DNA from: Shinella zoogloeoides | Lineage (GTDB): Bacteria; Pseudomonadota; Alphaproteobacteria; Rhizobiales; Rhizobiaceae | Assembly: GCF_020883495.1 (NCBI RefSeq) | Contig: NZ_CP086611.1 | Coordinates: forward strand, 124,001-188,000 | Reading direction: 5' to 3' | Length of the DNA stretch: 64,000 nt | Shown: positions 53,999 through 63,989 of the stretch, one piece after another | How positions within the stretch are numbered: position 1 is the first letter of the stretch | Layout: each line of letters opens with the position of its first letter | The notes under the pieces: model-generated | Seen by the model: only the letters and a program-made list of their open reading frames with translations | Databases searched by the model: none | Told to the model about the DNA's origin: nothing | Translations under genes and position numbers: made by a program

Positions 53999-55626
53999 GC
54001 GGCTGGCAGCACCACCTCATCATCGCGCCGATCCTGATCCCGCTTGCCGCGGGCGCGCTGCTCCTATTCTTCGACGAGCGAGAGCGCGTGCTGAAGGCGA
54101 TGATCAGCGTCGTCTCGTGCCTCGCGCTTGCCGCCGTCGCCTTCAACCTCTTCCGGCTGGCGGCGACAGACGGTTTCGACGGCGTCTATCTGCTGGGCAA
54201 CTGGCCCGCGCCCTTCGGCATCGTGCTGGTCGTGGACCGGCTCTCGGCGCTGATGCTCGTCCTCGCCTCGATCCTCGCGATCCCGACGCTCGTCTACGCG
54301 CTCGCCCGCTGGCATACGGCGGGCGCGCATTTCCATTCGCTGTTCCAGTTCCTGCTGATGGGCCTTAACGGCGCATTCCTGACGGGCGACCTCTTCAACC
54401 TCTTCGTCTTCTTCGAGGTGATGCTGGCTGCCTCCTACGGCCTGCTGATGCACGGTTCCGGCTCCATGCGCGTCAAGGCGGGCCTGCACTATATCGCGGT
54501 GAACCTTGCCGCCGCGCTCTGCTTCCTGATCGGCGTCAGCGCCATCTACGGCTCGGCCGGCACGCTCAACATGGCGGACCTTGCGCTGCGCATCGGCGAA
54601 ATCGAGGGCGAGCGGCGCATGCTGCTGGAGGCGGGCGCGGGCATCCTCGGCGTCGTCTTCCTCATCAAGGCCGGCATGTGGCCGCTGAATTTCTGGCTAC
54701 CGGGGGCCTACAGCGCCGCCACGGCCCCGGTCGCCGGCATCTTCGCCATCATGAGCAAGGTCGGCATCTACGTCATCCTGCGCCTGTCGCTGCTGGTCTT
54801 CGGGCAGGGCGCATCCGCTGGCCTCGGCCTCAATGTGCTGCTCTACGGCGGTATGGCGACCATCGCCTTCGGCACCATCGGCGTGCTCGCCTCGCAGGCG
54901 CTGGGACGGCTCGCAAGCTATTCCGTGCTCGTCTCCTCGGGCACGCTGCTCGCCGTCCTCGGCCTCAACAACGGCGTGGTGACGGCCGGCGCGCTCTTCT
55001 ACATGGTCAGCTCCACGCTCACCATCGCCGCCTTCTTCCTGCTCATCGAACTCGTCGAGCGCGGGCAGGATGCGGGCGCCTCGGTTCTCGCGGTGACGAT
55101 GGAGGCCTATGGCGATGCGGACGAGGAAGAGGAAGAAGTCGAGGTCGGCGTCACCATGCCGGGGACGATTGCCGTGCTCGGCATCTGCTTTGCCGCCTGC
55201 GGAATCCTGCTCTCCGGCCTGCCGCCGCTTTCCGGCTTCGTCGCCAAATTCGCGATGCTCACCGGCATGATCGGCACCAATGTCGCCGGCGAGGGGCCGA
55301 TCCCGGCTTCCGTCTGGTGGATCGTCGGCCTGCTCATCCTGTCCGGCCTTGCCGCGCTCATCTCGATGACCCGCGCCGGCATCCGCACGTTCTGGGCCTC
55401 GATGGAGGGCACCGTGCCGCGCGTGCTGGTCATGGAAATGGCCCCGGTCATGCTGCTGATCGCGCTGACGCTGGCGCTGACCATCCAGGCCGGCCCCGCC
55501 ATGCGCTACATGGAGGCGACGGTGCAGACCCTGCAGCAGCCGGCCGCCTATATCGACGCGGTGATCAATGCGCGCCGCGCGGGCGTTGCCGAGGCCGGCG
55601 GGCCGGGTGGCGGGGGAGGGATCTGA
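53995..55626 (+). CDS. mrpD: Na+/H+ antiporter subunit D
   Basis: A 543-residue NuoN/NuoM-like membrane subunit with about 14 helices. FNLFVFFEVMLAASYGLLMH holds the conserved Glu and LIKAGMWPLNFWLPGAYSAA the conserved Lys of the ion channel. A very acidic loop (GDADEEEEEVEV, about residue 383) interrupts the late helices. The start at 53995 overlaps mrpC. Confidence 0.95.
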   Translation: MSGWQHHLIIAPILIPLAAGALLLFFDERERVLKAMISVVSCLALAAVAFNLFRLAATDGFDGVYLLGNWPAPFGIVLVVDRLSALMLVLASILAIPTLVYALARWHTAGAHFHSLFQFLLMGLNGAFLTGDLFNLFVFFEVMLAASYGLLMHGSGSMRVKAGLHYIAVNLAAALCFLIGVSAIYGSAGTLNMADLALRIGEIEGERRMLLEAGAGILGVVFLIKAGMWPLNFWLPGAYSAATAPVAGIFAIMSKVGIYVILRLSLLVFGQGASAGLGLNVLLYGGMATIAFGTIGVLASQALGRLASYSVLVSSGTLLAVLGLNNGVVTAGALFYMVSSTLTIAAFFLLIELVERGQDAGASVLAVTMEAYGDADEEEEEVEVGVTMPGTIAVLGICFAACGILLSGLPPLSGFVAKFAMLTGMIGTNVAGEGPIPASVWWIVGLLILSGLAALISMTRAGIRTFWASMEGTVPRVLVMEMAPVMLLIALTLALTIQAGPAMRYMEATVQTLQQPAAYIDAVINARRAGVAEAGGPGGGGGI

Positions 55627-55627
55627 C

Positions 55628-56104
55628 ATGCTGCCTTATCCGCTGCTCAGCGCCTCGCTCGTCCTCATGTGGCTCGCCCTCAACGGCTTCACGCTCGGCC
55701 ACCTCATCCTCGGCTGCATCGTCTCGGTCTTCGCCTCCTGGGGGGTGGCCGCGCTCAGGCCGGCAAAGCCGCGCCTGCGGAAGTGGTATCTGCTGCCAAG
55801 GCTCGTCGGCATCGTGCTGTACGATATCGTGCGCTCGAACATCGCCGTCGCCTCGATCCTCGTCAGGGGCCGCAAGGCAAGCTTCAAGTCCGGCTTCATG
55901 ACCGTCCCGCTCGACCTTCAGGACCCGACGGCGCTCGCGGTGCTGTCCGTCATCGTCACGAGCACGCCCGGCACGGCCTGGCTCGAATACAACTCGCTGA
56001 GCAGGACGGTGCTGATCCACGTGCTCGACCTTGTCGAGGAAGAGGAATGGCGCCGCCTGATCAAGGGGCGCTACGAGGCGCTGCTGATGGAGATTTTCGA
56101 ATGA
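55628..56104 (+). CDS. mrpE: Na+/H+ antiporter subunit E
   Basis: A 158-residue subunit with two N-terminal helices and a cytosolic domain. YDIVRSNIAVASILV and TSTPGTAWLEYNSLSRTVLI are the MrpE signatures. It starts 1 base after mrpD and overlaps mrpF by ATGA. Confidence 0.94.
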   Translation: MLPYPLLSASLVLMWLALNGFTLGHLILGCIVSVFASWGVAALRPAKPRLRKWYLLPRLVGIVLYDIVRSNIAVASILVRGRKASFKSGFMTVPLDLQDPTALAVLSVIVTSTPGTAWLEYNSLSRTVLIHVLDLVEEEEWRRLIKGRYEALLMEIFE

Positions 56105-56382
56105 GCCACACGATCCTCGTCTGGTCCATCACCTTTTCTCAAGCCTGCCTCGTGCTCGCCATGGTGCTTGCGGCCCTGCGCATGTCGCGCGGCCCGCGCG
56201 CGCAGGATCGCGTTCTGGCGCTCGATACGCTCTATGCCTGCTCCATGCTGCTGATGATGGTGTTCGGCATCCGCACCGGCAAGGACCTCTATTTCGAGGC
56301 CTCGCTGGTCATCGGCATGCTCGGCTTCGTGGCGACGGTGGCGCTTGCGAAATTCCTGATGCGCGGGGAGGTGATCGAATGA
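56101..56382 (+). CDS. mrpF: Na+/H+ antiporter subunit F
   Basis: A 93-residue protein with three helices. RMSRGPRAQDRVLALDTLY is the diagnostic loop of MrpF/PhaF. It has ATGA overlaps with mrpE and mrpG. Confidence 0.94.
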   Translation: MSHTILVWSITFSQACLVLAMVLAALRMSRGPRAQDRVLALDTLYACSMLLMMVFGIRTGKDLYFEASLVIGMLGFVATVALAKFLMRGEVIE

Positions 56383-56777
56383 GCATGATGGACCATGCGC
56401 GCGACTTGCCGGCCTGGGCCGCCATCGCCGTTTCCGTCTTCCTCGTCATCGGCTCGCTGCTCACGCTCATCGGCGCGGTCGGCTTCGCCCGCCTGCCGAC
56501 CTTCTACGAGCGCATCCATGCCCCGACACTCGGCACGAGCTGGGGAACGGGCGGCATCGTCATGGCCTCCATGATCTTCTTCACAGTGCTCGGCACGCGG
56601 CCCGTCGTGCATGAAATCCTCGTTGGTATCTTCGTGACCGTCACCACGCCCGTGACGCTGATGCTGCTCGCCCGCGCCGCGCTCCACCGGGACCGGGCCG
56701 AGGGCAATCCGCAGGTGCCGGCGGAAGCGCCCGTCGAGCCGCCGGCGGACGAGGGGCAGCCCGCCCCGGGGGAATGA
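56379..56777 (+). CDS. mrpG: Na+/H+ antiporter subunit G
   Basis: A 132-residue protein with three helices. SLLTLIGAVGFARLPTFYER then IHAPTLGTSWGTGGIV is the MrpG signature. The Pro/Glu-rich tail (NPQVPAEAPVEPPADEGQ) is longer than in some homologues. It ends the operon; its stop codon lies in the loop of a G/C hairpin (56768-56783). Confidence 0.94.
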   Translation: MSMMDHARDLPAWAAIAVSVFLVIGSLLTLIGAVGFARLPTFYERIHAPTLGTSWGTGGIVMASMIFFTVLGTRPVVHEILVGIFVTVTTPVTLMLLARAALHRDRAEGNPQVPAEAPVEPPADEGQPAPGE

Positions 56778-56809
56778 TCCCCCGCACGATTCTTCCGAAA
56801 TTTTTTCGG
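56768..56809 (+). terminator. Putative terminator region of the mrp operon
   Basis: Two consecutive hairpins: GGGGGA-ATGA-TCCCCC (includes the mrpG stop) and, 11 bases later, CCGAAA-TTT-TTTCGG. No clean T-run follows, so it is only a possible terminator. Confidence 0.4.
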
Positions 56810-56968
56810 GCTGTCCGACACGCTCGCAATCCGCCCTCAAGGCGGATCCGGCGTGGCCGGAAACGGGATTTGTCGAAGGATTCTGGTCCGCTCCAAAGAC
56901 ATTGTTAACCTTCATTTCCTAACCATCTACGCATCCCTATCGGCAATGATCGTCGAGATTTCAGGTTC

Positions 56969-59680
56969 ATGCGTATTTCCAGAACAAACTTCTATCCCGT
57001 CCTCGAAGCCGAAGGAGAGAATGACGAGCAGGTCTCGTATTCCTCCCATGAAAACAGCGGCTTGATCGAGCAGGCTCCGCCCGCGGAGGCCTGGTATGCC
57101 GAAGGTCAGCCCATCGCCAACGACGACGAGGACTATCGTCCCCGTTTCCGTTCGCCCGCCCTGCGCAGCTACGATCCCGGCCAATATGCCGACGGTAGCT
57201 GGGAGAGCCATTTCTACATGGCCCCGAACGTCCGCTTCACGCGCACGCCCGACAAGGTCGCCGCGCGGATCGAGGAAGCGGCCGCCGAGGAGCTGGCGCG
57301 CGTCGAGCCTGCCGCCGAGCAGCCGGCCATGCTGCCCCCCGTCCAGATGCAGCCGGCGCCCCAGCCGCAACCGATGCAGCCCTCCCATGCCGAGCTGTTG
57401 CAGCGCCTGCGCGAAGCGCTCGACGACCGCCGCCGCCGCTTCGAGGAGCAGCAGGCGTCGGTTGCGACGAAGCCGGTCGATCCGGTGCCGCAATTCGTCC
57501 AGGCCGTCGTGGCCGCCGCGACGAACAGTGTGCCCGCCGATGCCGATGTCGTCTTCAAGCCCGCGCCGGCATTCCTTGCCATGCCGAGGCCTGTTCCCGC
57601 CACACCCGTTGCCCCCGTCGCGCCGCCTGCCGTGAAGGCGGATGTGCGCGAGGCGATCAGCCGCTTCGCCCACCTCTCGGACCACGCCTTCTTCGAGACG
57701 CTGGCGCCGGAAGAGGATGTCGCCGACGCGCCGGTTCGGCAGACGGTCACCGTGGTGCGGATGCCGCTTCCGGTCCCGATGCCCGTTGCCGTCGCTGTGC
57801 CCGTTCCCGCGCCCGAAAAGCGCGAGGAGCTGTCCTCCATCGCCTCGCTCTTCCGGGTCGTCGAGTGCCGCCCGGCCGTTATGCGCCCGGTGCCCGTCGC
57901 AACCGTGGCAACGCTTCCAGACGTGAAGCCGGAGCCCGTTGCCGCCGTCGCGGTCCCGGTCGTCGAAACGGTTGCCGAAGTCATTCCGGCCGTCGAGGAA
58001 ATCAAGCCGGCCCCCGTCGTCGTTACCCCGGCGGCCATCGCCGAGCCTATCCGCGAGACGCCCTCGTCGGTGCTGTCGCGCGCCCGGCCGTTCCAGGTCA
58101 CGCTGGCGACGCCCACCGGCGACACCTACGAATACCCGCCGCGCGATCTGCTGCAGGAGCCGCCGCGCACCGTCGGTTTCGTGCTGACGCAGGAACAGCT
58201 CGAACAGAATGCCGGCCTTCTCGAAAGCGTGCTGGAAGACTTCGGCGTTCGCGGCGAGATCATCCACGTTCGCCCCGGCCCCGTCGTCACGCTCTATGAA
58301 TTCGAGCCGGCCCCGGGCGTGAAATCCTCCCGCGTCATCGGCCTTGCCGACGATATCGCCCGCTCCATGTCGGCACTCTCGGCGCGTGTCGCCGTCGTGC
58401 CCGGCCGCAACGTCATCGGCATCGAACTGCCGAACGCCACCCGCGAGACCGTCTATTTCCGCGAGATGATCGACTCGCCGGACTTCGCCAAGACCGGCTT
58501 CAAGCTGCCGATCTGCCTCGGCAAGACCATCGGCGGCGAACCCGTCATCGCCGAACTTGCGAAGATGCCGCATCTGCTCGTCGCCGGCACCACCGGCTCG
58601 GGCAAGTCCGTCGCCATCAACACGATGATCCTGTCGCTGCTCTATCGGTTCCGCCCGGAAGAGTGCCGCCTGATCATGGTCGATCCGAAGATGCTGGAAC
58701 TGTCGATCTATGACGGCATCCCGCACCTCCTGACCCCCGTCGTCACCGATCCCAAGAAGGCCGTCATGGCGCTGAAATGGGCGGTGCGCGAGATGGAGGA
58801 CCGCTATCGCAAGATGTCGCGCCTCGGCGTGCGCAATATCGACGGTTACAACAACCGCGTCGCCATAGCCCGCGACAAGGGCGAAACCATCTCGATCAGC
58901 GTCCAGACCGGCTTCGACAAGGGAACCGGCGAGGCGATCAACGAGGAGCAGGAACTCTCGCTCGAGCCGATGCCCTATATCGTCGTCATCGTCGACGAGA
59001 TGGCCGACCTGATGATGGTCGCCGGCAAGGAGATCGAAGGCGCGATCCAGCGTCTCGCCCAGATGGCCCGCGCCGCCGGCATCCACCTGATCATGGCCAC
59101 ACAGCGTCCCTCGGTCGACGTCATCACCGGCACGATCAAGGCGAACTTCCCGACGCGCATCTCCTTCCAGGTGACGTCGAAGATCGACAGCCGCACCATC
59201 CTCGGCGAGCAGGGCGCGGAACAGCTTCTCGGCCAGGGCGACATGCTGCACATGGCTGGCGGCGGGCGCATCTCGCGCGTCCATGGCCCGTTCGTTTCCG
59301 ACGAGGAAGTCGAAAAGGTCGTGCTGCACCTGAAGGCGCAGGGCCGTCCGGAATATCTGGAGACGGTGACGGCGGACGAAGAGGAAGAAGAAGACGAGAA
59401 GCCGGCTGCCGGCGGCGCTGTCTTCGACAAGGGCGACATTGCGGCCGAGGACGGCGACGACCTCTACGAGAAGGCCGTCAAGGTCGTCATGCGCGACCGC
59501 AAGTGCTCGACCTCCTATATCCAGCGCCGGCTTGCCGTCGGCTACAACCGCGCCGCGTCCCTCGTCGAGCGCATGGAGAAGGAAGGCCTCGTCGGCCCGG
59601 CCAACCATGTCGGCAAGCGCGAGATCGTCACCGGTGAGCGGGGCAGCTTCCAGCAGCCGGAAGCCGACGACGCGGAATAA
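56969..59680 (+). CDS. ftsK: FtsK/SpoIIIE-family DNA translocase without membrane segments
   Basis: A 903-residue DNA translocase. Residues 1-380 are a Pro/Ala/Glu-rich low-complexity region with no membrane helix. An FtsK alpha domain follows ([20 protein letters not shown]), then the motor with Walker [13 protein letters not shown] near residue 541 and Walker [13 protein letters not shown]. The C-terminal gamma winged helix ([20 protein letters not shown]), which reads KOPS-like sequences, is intact. It would pump chromosome DNA, but without the usual membrane anchor. It is probably a paralogue of the anchored cell-division FtsK. TTAACC/CTAACC repeats at 56905-56924 resemble CtrA half-sites. 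Confidence 0.88.
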   Translation: MRISRTNFYPVLEAEGENDEQVSYSSHENSGLIEQAPPAEAWYAEGQPIANDDEDYRPRFRSPALRSYDPGQYADGSWESHFYMAPNVRFTRTPDKVAARIEEAAAEELARVEPAAEQPAMLPPVQMQPAPQPQPMQPSHAELLQRLREALDDRRRRFEEQQASVATKPVDPVPQFVQAVVAAATNSVPADADVVFKPAPAFLAMPRPVPATPVAPVAPPAVKADVREAISRFAHLSDHAFFETLAPEEDVADAPVRQTVTVVRMPLPVPMPVAVAVPVPAPEKREELSSIASLFRVVECRPAVMRPVPVATVATLPDVKPEPVAAVAVPVVETVAEVIPAVEEIKPAPVVVTPAAIAEPIRETPSSVLSRARPFQVTLATPTGDTYEYPPRDLLQEPPRTVGFVLTQEQLEQNAGLLESVLEDFGVRGEIIHVRPGPVVTLYEFEPAPGVKSSRVIGLADDIARSMSALSARVAVVPGRNVIGIELPNATRETVYFREMIDSPDFAKTGFKLPICLGKTIGGEPVIAELAKMPHLLVAGTTGSGKSVAINTMILSLLYRFRPEECRLIMVDPKMLELSIYDGIPHLLTPVVTDPKKAVMALKWAVREMEDRYRKMSRLGVRNIDGYNNRVAIARDKGETISISVQTGFDKGTGEAINEEQELSLEPMPYIVVIVDEMADLMMVAGKEIEGAIQRLAQMARAAGIHLIMATQRPSVDVITGTIKANFPTRISFQVTSKIDSRTILGEQGAEQLLGQGDMLHMAGGGRISRVHGPFVSDEEVEKVVLHLKAQGRPEYLETVTADEEEEEDEKPAAGGAVFDKGDIAAEDGDDLYEKAVKVVMRDRKCSTSYIQRRLAVGYNRAASLVERMEKEGLVGPANHVGKREIVTGERGSFQQPEADDAE

Positions 59681-59688
59681 CACTTGAT

Positions 59689-59784
59689 CCCGGCCGTTGA
59701 TGGTTCCGCGGCCGGGGCGCTCAATAGTCCTATTTATCTGAATTGGAATGGATTTTCGTCATCCGGCCCGCACCCGCGGGTCGG
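59689..59784 (+). terminator. Hairpins downstream of ftsK
   Basis: CCCGGCCG pairs with CGGCCGGG (59689-59696/59709-59716). A second stem CCGGCCCGC/GCGGGTCGG (59763-59771/59776-59784, one wobble) is followed by ATTTCT. Either may end ftsK transcription. The AT-rich DNA that follows (about 59800-59835) probably holds the aldolase promoter. Confidence 0.4.
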
Positions 59785-59933
59785 ATTTCTGCCGTTTGCG
59801 CAAGAAATTTATTTTCGCCGCTTCATTTAATCGATTTGGCCTTTGATGGGGTCTGTGAGGCCTGTTGCATATGGCGGACGTTGGGTGAATAGTGCCGCCA
59901 ACCCGAAGAAATCTGCATCCAAGGAGGACAGGA

Positions 59934-60977
59934 ATGGCATTGATCACCATGCGGCAATTGCTCGATCACGCAGCGGAGAACGACTACGCACTGCCCGCAT
60001 TCAACGTCAACAACCTGGAATATATCCAGGCGGTCATGCGCGCGGCGGATGCGACGGACTCCCCGGTGATCCTGCAGGCGAGCCGCGGTGCGCGCTCCTA
60101 TGCCGGCGATGCCTTCCTGCGTCACCTCATCCTCGGCGCGGCCGAGGAATATCCGCATATCCCGATCTGCCTGCATCTCGACCACGGCGACCAGCCCTCC
60201 ACCTGCATCTCGGCCATCACCAACGGCTTCACCTCCGTCATGATGGACGGCTCGCTGCTTGCCGACGGCAAGACCGTCGCCAGCTACGAGTACAATGTCG
60301 ATGTGACCGCTGAAGTCGTGAAGATCGCCCATGCGGCCGGCGTTTCGGTCGAGGGCGAGCTTGGATGTCTCGGCAACCTGGAAACGGGCGCGGGCGACAA
60401 GGAAGACGGCCACGGCTTCGAGGGCAGGCTTTCCCGCGAGGAACTGCTGACCGATCCGGATCAGGCGCTCGACTTCGTTTCCAAGACGGGCGTCGACGCG
60501 CTCGCCGTCGCCATCGGCACCAGCCACGGCGCCTACAAGTTTACCCGTGCGCCGGACGGCGACATCCTGTCGATCGACACAATCGCCAGGATCAACAAGA
60601 AGCTGCCGAACACGCATCTCGTCATGCACGGCTCGTCCTCGGTTCCGCAGGACCTGCAGGACCTCTTCACCGCCTATGGCGGCGAGATGAAGCAGACCTG
60701 GGGCGTGCCGGTCGCCGAAATCCAGAAGGCGATCCCGCTCGGCGTGCGCAAGGTCAATATCGACACGGACCTGCGCCTGGCCATGACCGGCACGATCCGC
60801 AAGAACTTCAAGGAAAAGCCGGACAATTTCGACCCGCGCAACTACCTGAAGCCGGCGACCGCCCGCATGATGGAAGTCTGCAAGGAGCGCTTCGAAGCCT
60901 TCCGCACCGCCGGCAAAGCCTCCAGCATCCGCGTCAAGCGCCTGCCCGACATGGCGAAGTTCTACGTCACCAAGTAA
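59934..60977 (+). CDS. fba: Class II fructose-bisphosphate aldolase
   Basis: A 347-residue zinc aldolase that interconverts fructose-1,6-bisphosphate with two triose phosphates in glycolysis/gluconeogenesis (and the Calvin cycle in autotrophs). The zinc/active-site strand is [10 protein letters not shown], with [14 protein letters not shown] and [13 protein letters not shown] following. [13 protein letters not shown] closes the barrel. The start at 59934 has AAGGAGG. No Calvin-cycle neighbours are seen, so a housekeeping role is likely. It is a single gene with its own terminator. Confidence 0.95.
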   Translation: MALITMRQLLDHAAENDYALPAFNVNNLEYIQAVMRAADATDSPVILQASRGARSYAGDAFLRHLILGAAEEYPHIPICLHLDHGDQPSTCISAITNGFTSVMMDGSLLADGKTVASYEYNVDVTAEVVKIAHAAGVSVEGELGCLGNLETGAGDKEDGHGFEGRLSREELLTDPDQALDFVSKTGVDALAVAIGTSHGAYKFTRAPDGDILSIDTIARINKKLPNTHLVMHGSSSVPQDLQDLFTAYGGEMKQTWGVPVAEIQKAIPLGVRKVNIDTDLRLAMTGTIRKNFKEKPDNFDPRNYLKPATARMMEVCKERFEAFRTAGKASSIRVKRLPDMAKFYVTK

Positions 60978-61000
60978 GCCGCCTGCGGCCCGTCTTGCGA

Positions 61001-61035
61001 CCCTCCCGGTTCCGGCCGGGAGGGTTTTGTTTTTT
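61001..61035 (+). terminator. Rho-independent terminator of fba
   Basis: CCCTCCCGG, 6-base loop, CCGGGAGGG, then TTTTGTTTTTT. A strong terminator 23 bases after the aldolase stop. Confidence 0.92.
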
Positions 61036-61143
61036 GCACCGCAAGCCAGCACGAATCCGTTGCGGCCCGACGAGCCTGCCCGTAAAAGATTGCGACCCAT
61101 ACGGAAGCGGAACGCCGCGATGCGCGGCCGGTGCGAGGACGAC

Positions 61144-62292
61144 ATGAGCGTAGAACAGGCCCTGACGATCGCTGACCTCAAGGAACAGGCACGCCGCCGT
61201 GTGCCGAAAATGTTCTTCGAATATGCCGATTCCGGCGCCTGGACCGAAGGCACCTACCGCGCCAACGAGGAAGACTTCCACAAGATCAAGCTGCGCCAGC
61301 GCGTGCTCGTCGACATGAGCAACCGGTCGCTGGAAAGCGAGATGATCGGCGAGAAGGTCTCCATGCCCGTGGCGCTCGCGCCGACCGGCTTTACCGGCAT
61401 GCAGCATGCGGACGGCGAGATGCTCGCGGCGCAGGCCGCCGAGGCGTTCGGCGTGCCCTTCACGCTCTCCACCATGAGCATCTGCTCCATCGAGGATGTG
61501 CGCTCCGTCACCACGAAGCCTTTCTGGTTCCAGCTCTACGTGATGCAGGACAAGGATTTCGTCCACAACCTCATCGACCGCGCCAAGGCCGCCGGCTGCT
61601 CGGCCCTTGTGCTGACGCTCGACCTGCAGATCCTCGGCCAGCGCCACAAGGATCTGCGCAACGGCCTTTCCGCCCCGCCGCGCTTCACGCCGAAACATCT
61701 CTGGCAGATGGCGACGCGGCCCTTCTGGTGCCTCGACATGCTCGGCACCAAGCGCCGCACCTTCGGCAACATCGTCGGCCATGCCAAGGGCGTGGCGGAC
61801 CTCTCGTCGCTTTCCTCCTGGACCTCCGAGCAGTTCGACCCGCAGCTTTCGTGGAAGGACATCGAGTGGATCCGCGACCGCTGGGGCGGCAAGCTCATCC
61901 TCAAGGGCATCCTTGACGAAGAGGATGCGCGCATGTCACTCGGCAGCGGGGCGGACGCCATCATCGTTTCCAACCACGGCGGCCGCCAGCTCGACGGCGC
62001 GGCCTCCTCGATCAGCATGCTGCCGCGCATCGTCGATGCGGTGGGCGACAGGATGGAAGTTCATCTCGACGGCGGTATCCGCTCGGGGCAGGACGTGCTG
62101 AAGGCGATCTGCTACGGCGCCAAGGGCACCTATATCGGCCGCCCCTTCCTCTACGGCCTCGGTGCGGGCGGCAAGGCCGGCGTGCGCCGTGCGCTGGAGA
62201 TCATCCGCAAGGAACTCGACATCACCATGGCGCTTTGCGGCGAACGCGACCTGAAGAACCTGTCGCGCGACAACCTGTATAAAGACGTCTAG
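61144..62292 (+). CDS. lldD: FMN-dependent L-lactate dehydrogenase / alpha-hydroxyacid dehydrogenase
   Basis: A 382-residue flavoprotein of the LldD/glycolate-oxidase family that oxidises L-lactate (or a related L-2-hydroxyacid) and passes electrons to the quinone pool. FFEYADSGAWTEGTYRANEE is the FMN-site start, the catalytic His-Arg pair is in VSNHGGRQLDGA near residue 277, and EVHLDGGIRSGQDVLKA binds the FMN phosphate. The start MSVEQALT at 61144 follows GAGGACGAC. It is a single gene; no permease lies next to it. Confidence 0.92.
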   Translation: MSVEQALTIADLKEQARRRVPKMFFEYADSGAWTEGTYRANEEDFHKIKLRQRVLVDMSNRSLESEMIGEKVSMPVALAPTGFTGMQHADGEMLAAQAAEAFGVPFTLSTMSICSIEDVRSVTTKPFWFQLYVMQDKDFVHNLIDRAKAAGCSALVLTLDLQILGQRHKDLRNGLSAPPRFTPKHLWQMATRPFWCLDMLGTKRRTFGNIVGHAKGVADLSSLSSWTSEQFDPQLSWKDIEWIRDRWGGKLILKGILDEEDARMSLGSGADAIIVSNHGGRQLDGAASSISMLPRIVDAVGDRMEVHLDGGIRSGQDVLKAICYGAKGTYIGRPFLYGLGAGGKAGVRRALEIIRKELDITMALCGERDLKNLSRDNLYKDV

Positions 62293-62308
62293 GCAGGGAT
62301 GGGGCGCT

Positions 62309-62719
62309 TCACGCCGCCGGCGTTCCGGCGGCGGCCAGCAGGATCGCCAGCGCGAGATGGGTCAGGTGGTGCAGGCTCTGGTCTGCGCCGAAGAGCCACC
62401 AGAAACCGGCCTGCCGGGGCGTTACCTGCGCGCGCCGCGTGGCAAGGCTTTTCAGCCGGTCGATAAGGCCATGCACGAGGGCGTCGGCAAGGCCGAGCCA
62501 GGCGAGCGGCGGCGAGATCGCAAGAAAGAGCGCGGCGGTCATCGCGCCATGCACGCCGGCATGGGCGGCAAGCGGCAGCAGCCAACCTTGCGGCCGTTCC
62601 TTGCCCGCCGCCATCCAGTCCGTCTGGAAGAGAAAATCGGCAAGGAAATGCTTGGCGAGGAACGCCGCCGAGGCGGCGGCGATCCACAGGGTCGAAATCT
62701 GGTCCGGTATGTCGATCAT
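62309..62719 (-). CDS. DUF3307-domain membrane protein
   Basis: A 136-residue membrane protein with about four helices. AKHFLADFLFQTDWMAAGK then LAAHAGVHGAMTAALFL and FGADQSLHHLTHLALAI are the His/Asp-rich marks of DUF3307. The function is unknown. It is convergent with lldD and 28 bases downstream of the epimerase gene, so it may be cotranscribed with it. Confidence 0.87.
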   Translation of the reverse strand: MIDIPDQISTLWIAAASAAFLAKHFLADFLFQTDWMAAGKERPQGWLLPLAAHAGVHGAMTAALFLAISPPLAWLGLADALVHGLIDRLKSLATRRAQVTPRQAGFWWLFGADQSLHHLTHLALAILLAAAGTPAA

Positions 62720-62747
62720 TGCGCTCCCGTACCGATAGGCGGGGCGG

Positions 62748-63989
62748 TCAGTTGCCGCCCGCCTCGATGATGCCCTTCGTCAGGCTGCCCGTCGCCGGAT
62801 AGAGCGGGATCAGGCAGGCCTGCAGCGCATGATAGATGTCGCCCTTGCCGGCGAACAGGGTGTAGCTCGGCGCAAGGTCTTCCGTCAGTTCCTCATGCCA
62901 GCCGCCGCGATCCTGATCGAGGAAGTGGCGGGCGATGGTATCCCAGATGGTGCGATACCAGGTCTCGTGGAAATCGCCCGGCAGGTGCTCGCAGAGGAAC
63001 GCGGCCGCGCCGGCTCCTTCGGCCATCGGCCACCAGAACTTGTAGCGCTTGGCCGGCGCGTCGTTCCAGTCGAGCGTATAGAAGAAGCCGCCCTTCTCCT
63101 TGTCCCAGCCGAGTGCGACGGACTGGGCGAAGAGCGCCTTGGCGGCCTCCGGCATCCAGGCATGTTTCCGGCCGCCGAGCGCGTAGAGCTGGAGGATGAG
63201 GCGCGCCCATTCCAGCCAGTGGCCGGGGGTGGTGCCGGCGGGGCGGAACATCTCGTGGCCGCTATAGTCCTTGTCCAGAACCCAGTTCTCGTCGAAATGC
63301 TCGGGCACGCGGAAACCGTTTTCGCCCGCGCGGCGGCGGATGATGAGGTCGGCGATGCTTTCGGCCTTGTCGAGATAGCTTTTCTCGCCCGTCGCCTCGA
63401 AGGCGGCCATCAGAGCCTCGGTGAGATGCATGTTGGAGTTCTGGCCGCGATAGCCGGGGACCGGGGTCCAGTCCGCCTCGAATTCCTCCGCGATGGCGCC
63501 GTGCTCGCGCTCCCAGAAGCGTTCTTCCAGAACCTGCGTGACGTCGGCGATCATGCGGTCGGCGTCCGGGTGCCCGGCGACCTTGGCGCTGGATGCGGCA
63601 AGCAGCACGAAGGCATGGCCGTAGCCCTGCTTGCTGGCGTCCAGCAAGCCGGAATTGTCGAGCGACCAATGGTAGCCGCCGCGTTCATGGTCGCGGTGCT
63701 TCTCCCAGAGATACTTCATGCCGTGGTCGACGATCGCGTCCGAGCCGGGGCGGCCGAGCAGGCTGCCCATGGAAAAGCAATGCACCATGCGCGCGGTGGA
63801 ATGGATGCCGCGCACCGGATTGCCGGGATTGATCGGCCGGCCCTCGACATCGAGTTCATGGAAGCCGCCGAGCGGATTGAAGGCCCGGTTCTGGAAGAAG
63901 TCGAACAGGCGGTTCGCTTCCCGCCAGAGCCATTGACGGTGGTAGTCGCGCTTGCGCCAGGCCGTGCCGAGCTGTCCCGTTTCGCCCAT
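62748..63989 (-). CDS. AGE-family epimerase/isomerase
   Basis: A 413-residue (alpha/alpha)6-barrel protein of the N-acylglucosamine 2-epimerase family, which includes mannose and sulfoquinovose isomerases. Conserved pieces are GGFHELDVEGRP, RMVHCFSMGSLLG, GYGHAFVLLAASS, NSNMHLTEALMAAFEATG and PGHWLEWARLIL, with the catalytic His residues in MHLTEA and PGHWLEW. It isomerises a free or modified hexose in the cytosol; which one cannot be told. The start at 63989 is near the window edge, so an earlier start cannot be excluded. Confidence 0.88.
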   Translation of the reverse strand: MGETGQLGTAWRKRDYHRQWLWREANRLFDFFQNRAFNPLGGFHELDVEGRPINPGNPVRGIHSTARMVHCFSMGSLLGRPGSDAIVDHGMKYLWEKHRDHERGGYHWSLDNSGLLDASKQGYGHAFVLLAASSAKVAGHPDADRMIADVTQVLEERFWEREHGAIAEEFEADWTPVPGYRGQNSNMHLTEALMAAFEATGEKSYLDKAESIADLIIRRRAGENGFRVPEHFDENWVLDKDYSGHEMFRPAGTTPGHWLEWARLILQLYALGGRKHAWMPEAAKALFAQSVALGWDKEKGGFFYTLDWNDAPAKRYKFWWPMAEGAGAAAFLCEHLPGDFHETWYRTIWDTIARHFLDQDRGGWHEELTEDLAPSYTLFAGKGDIYHALQACLIPLYPATGSLTKGIIEAGGN

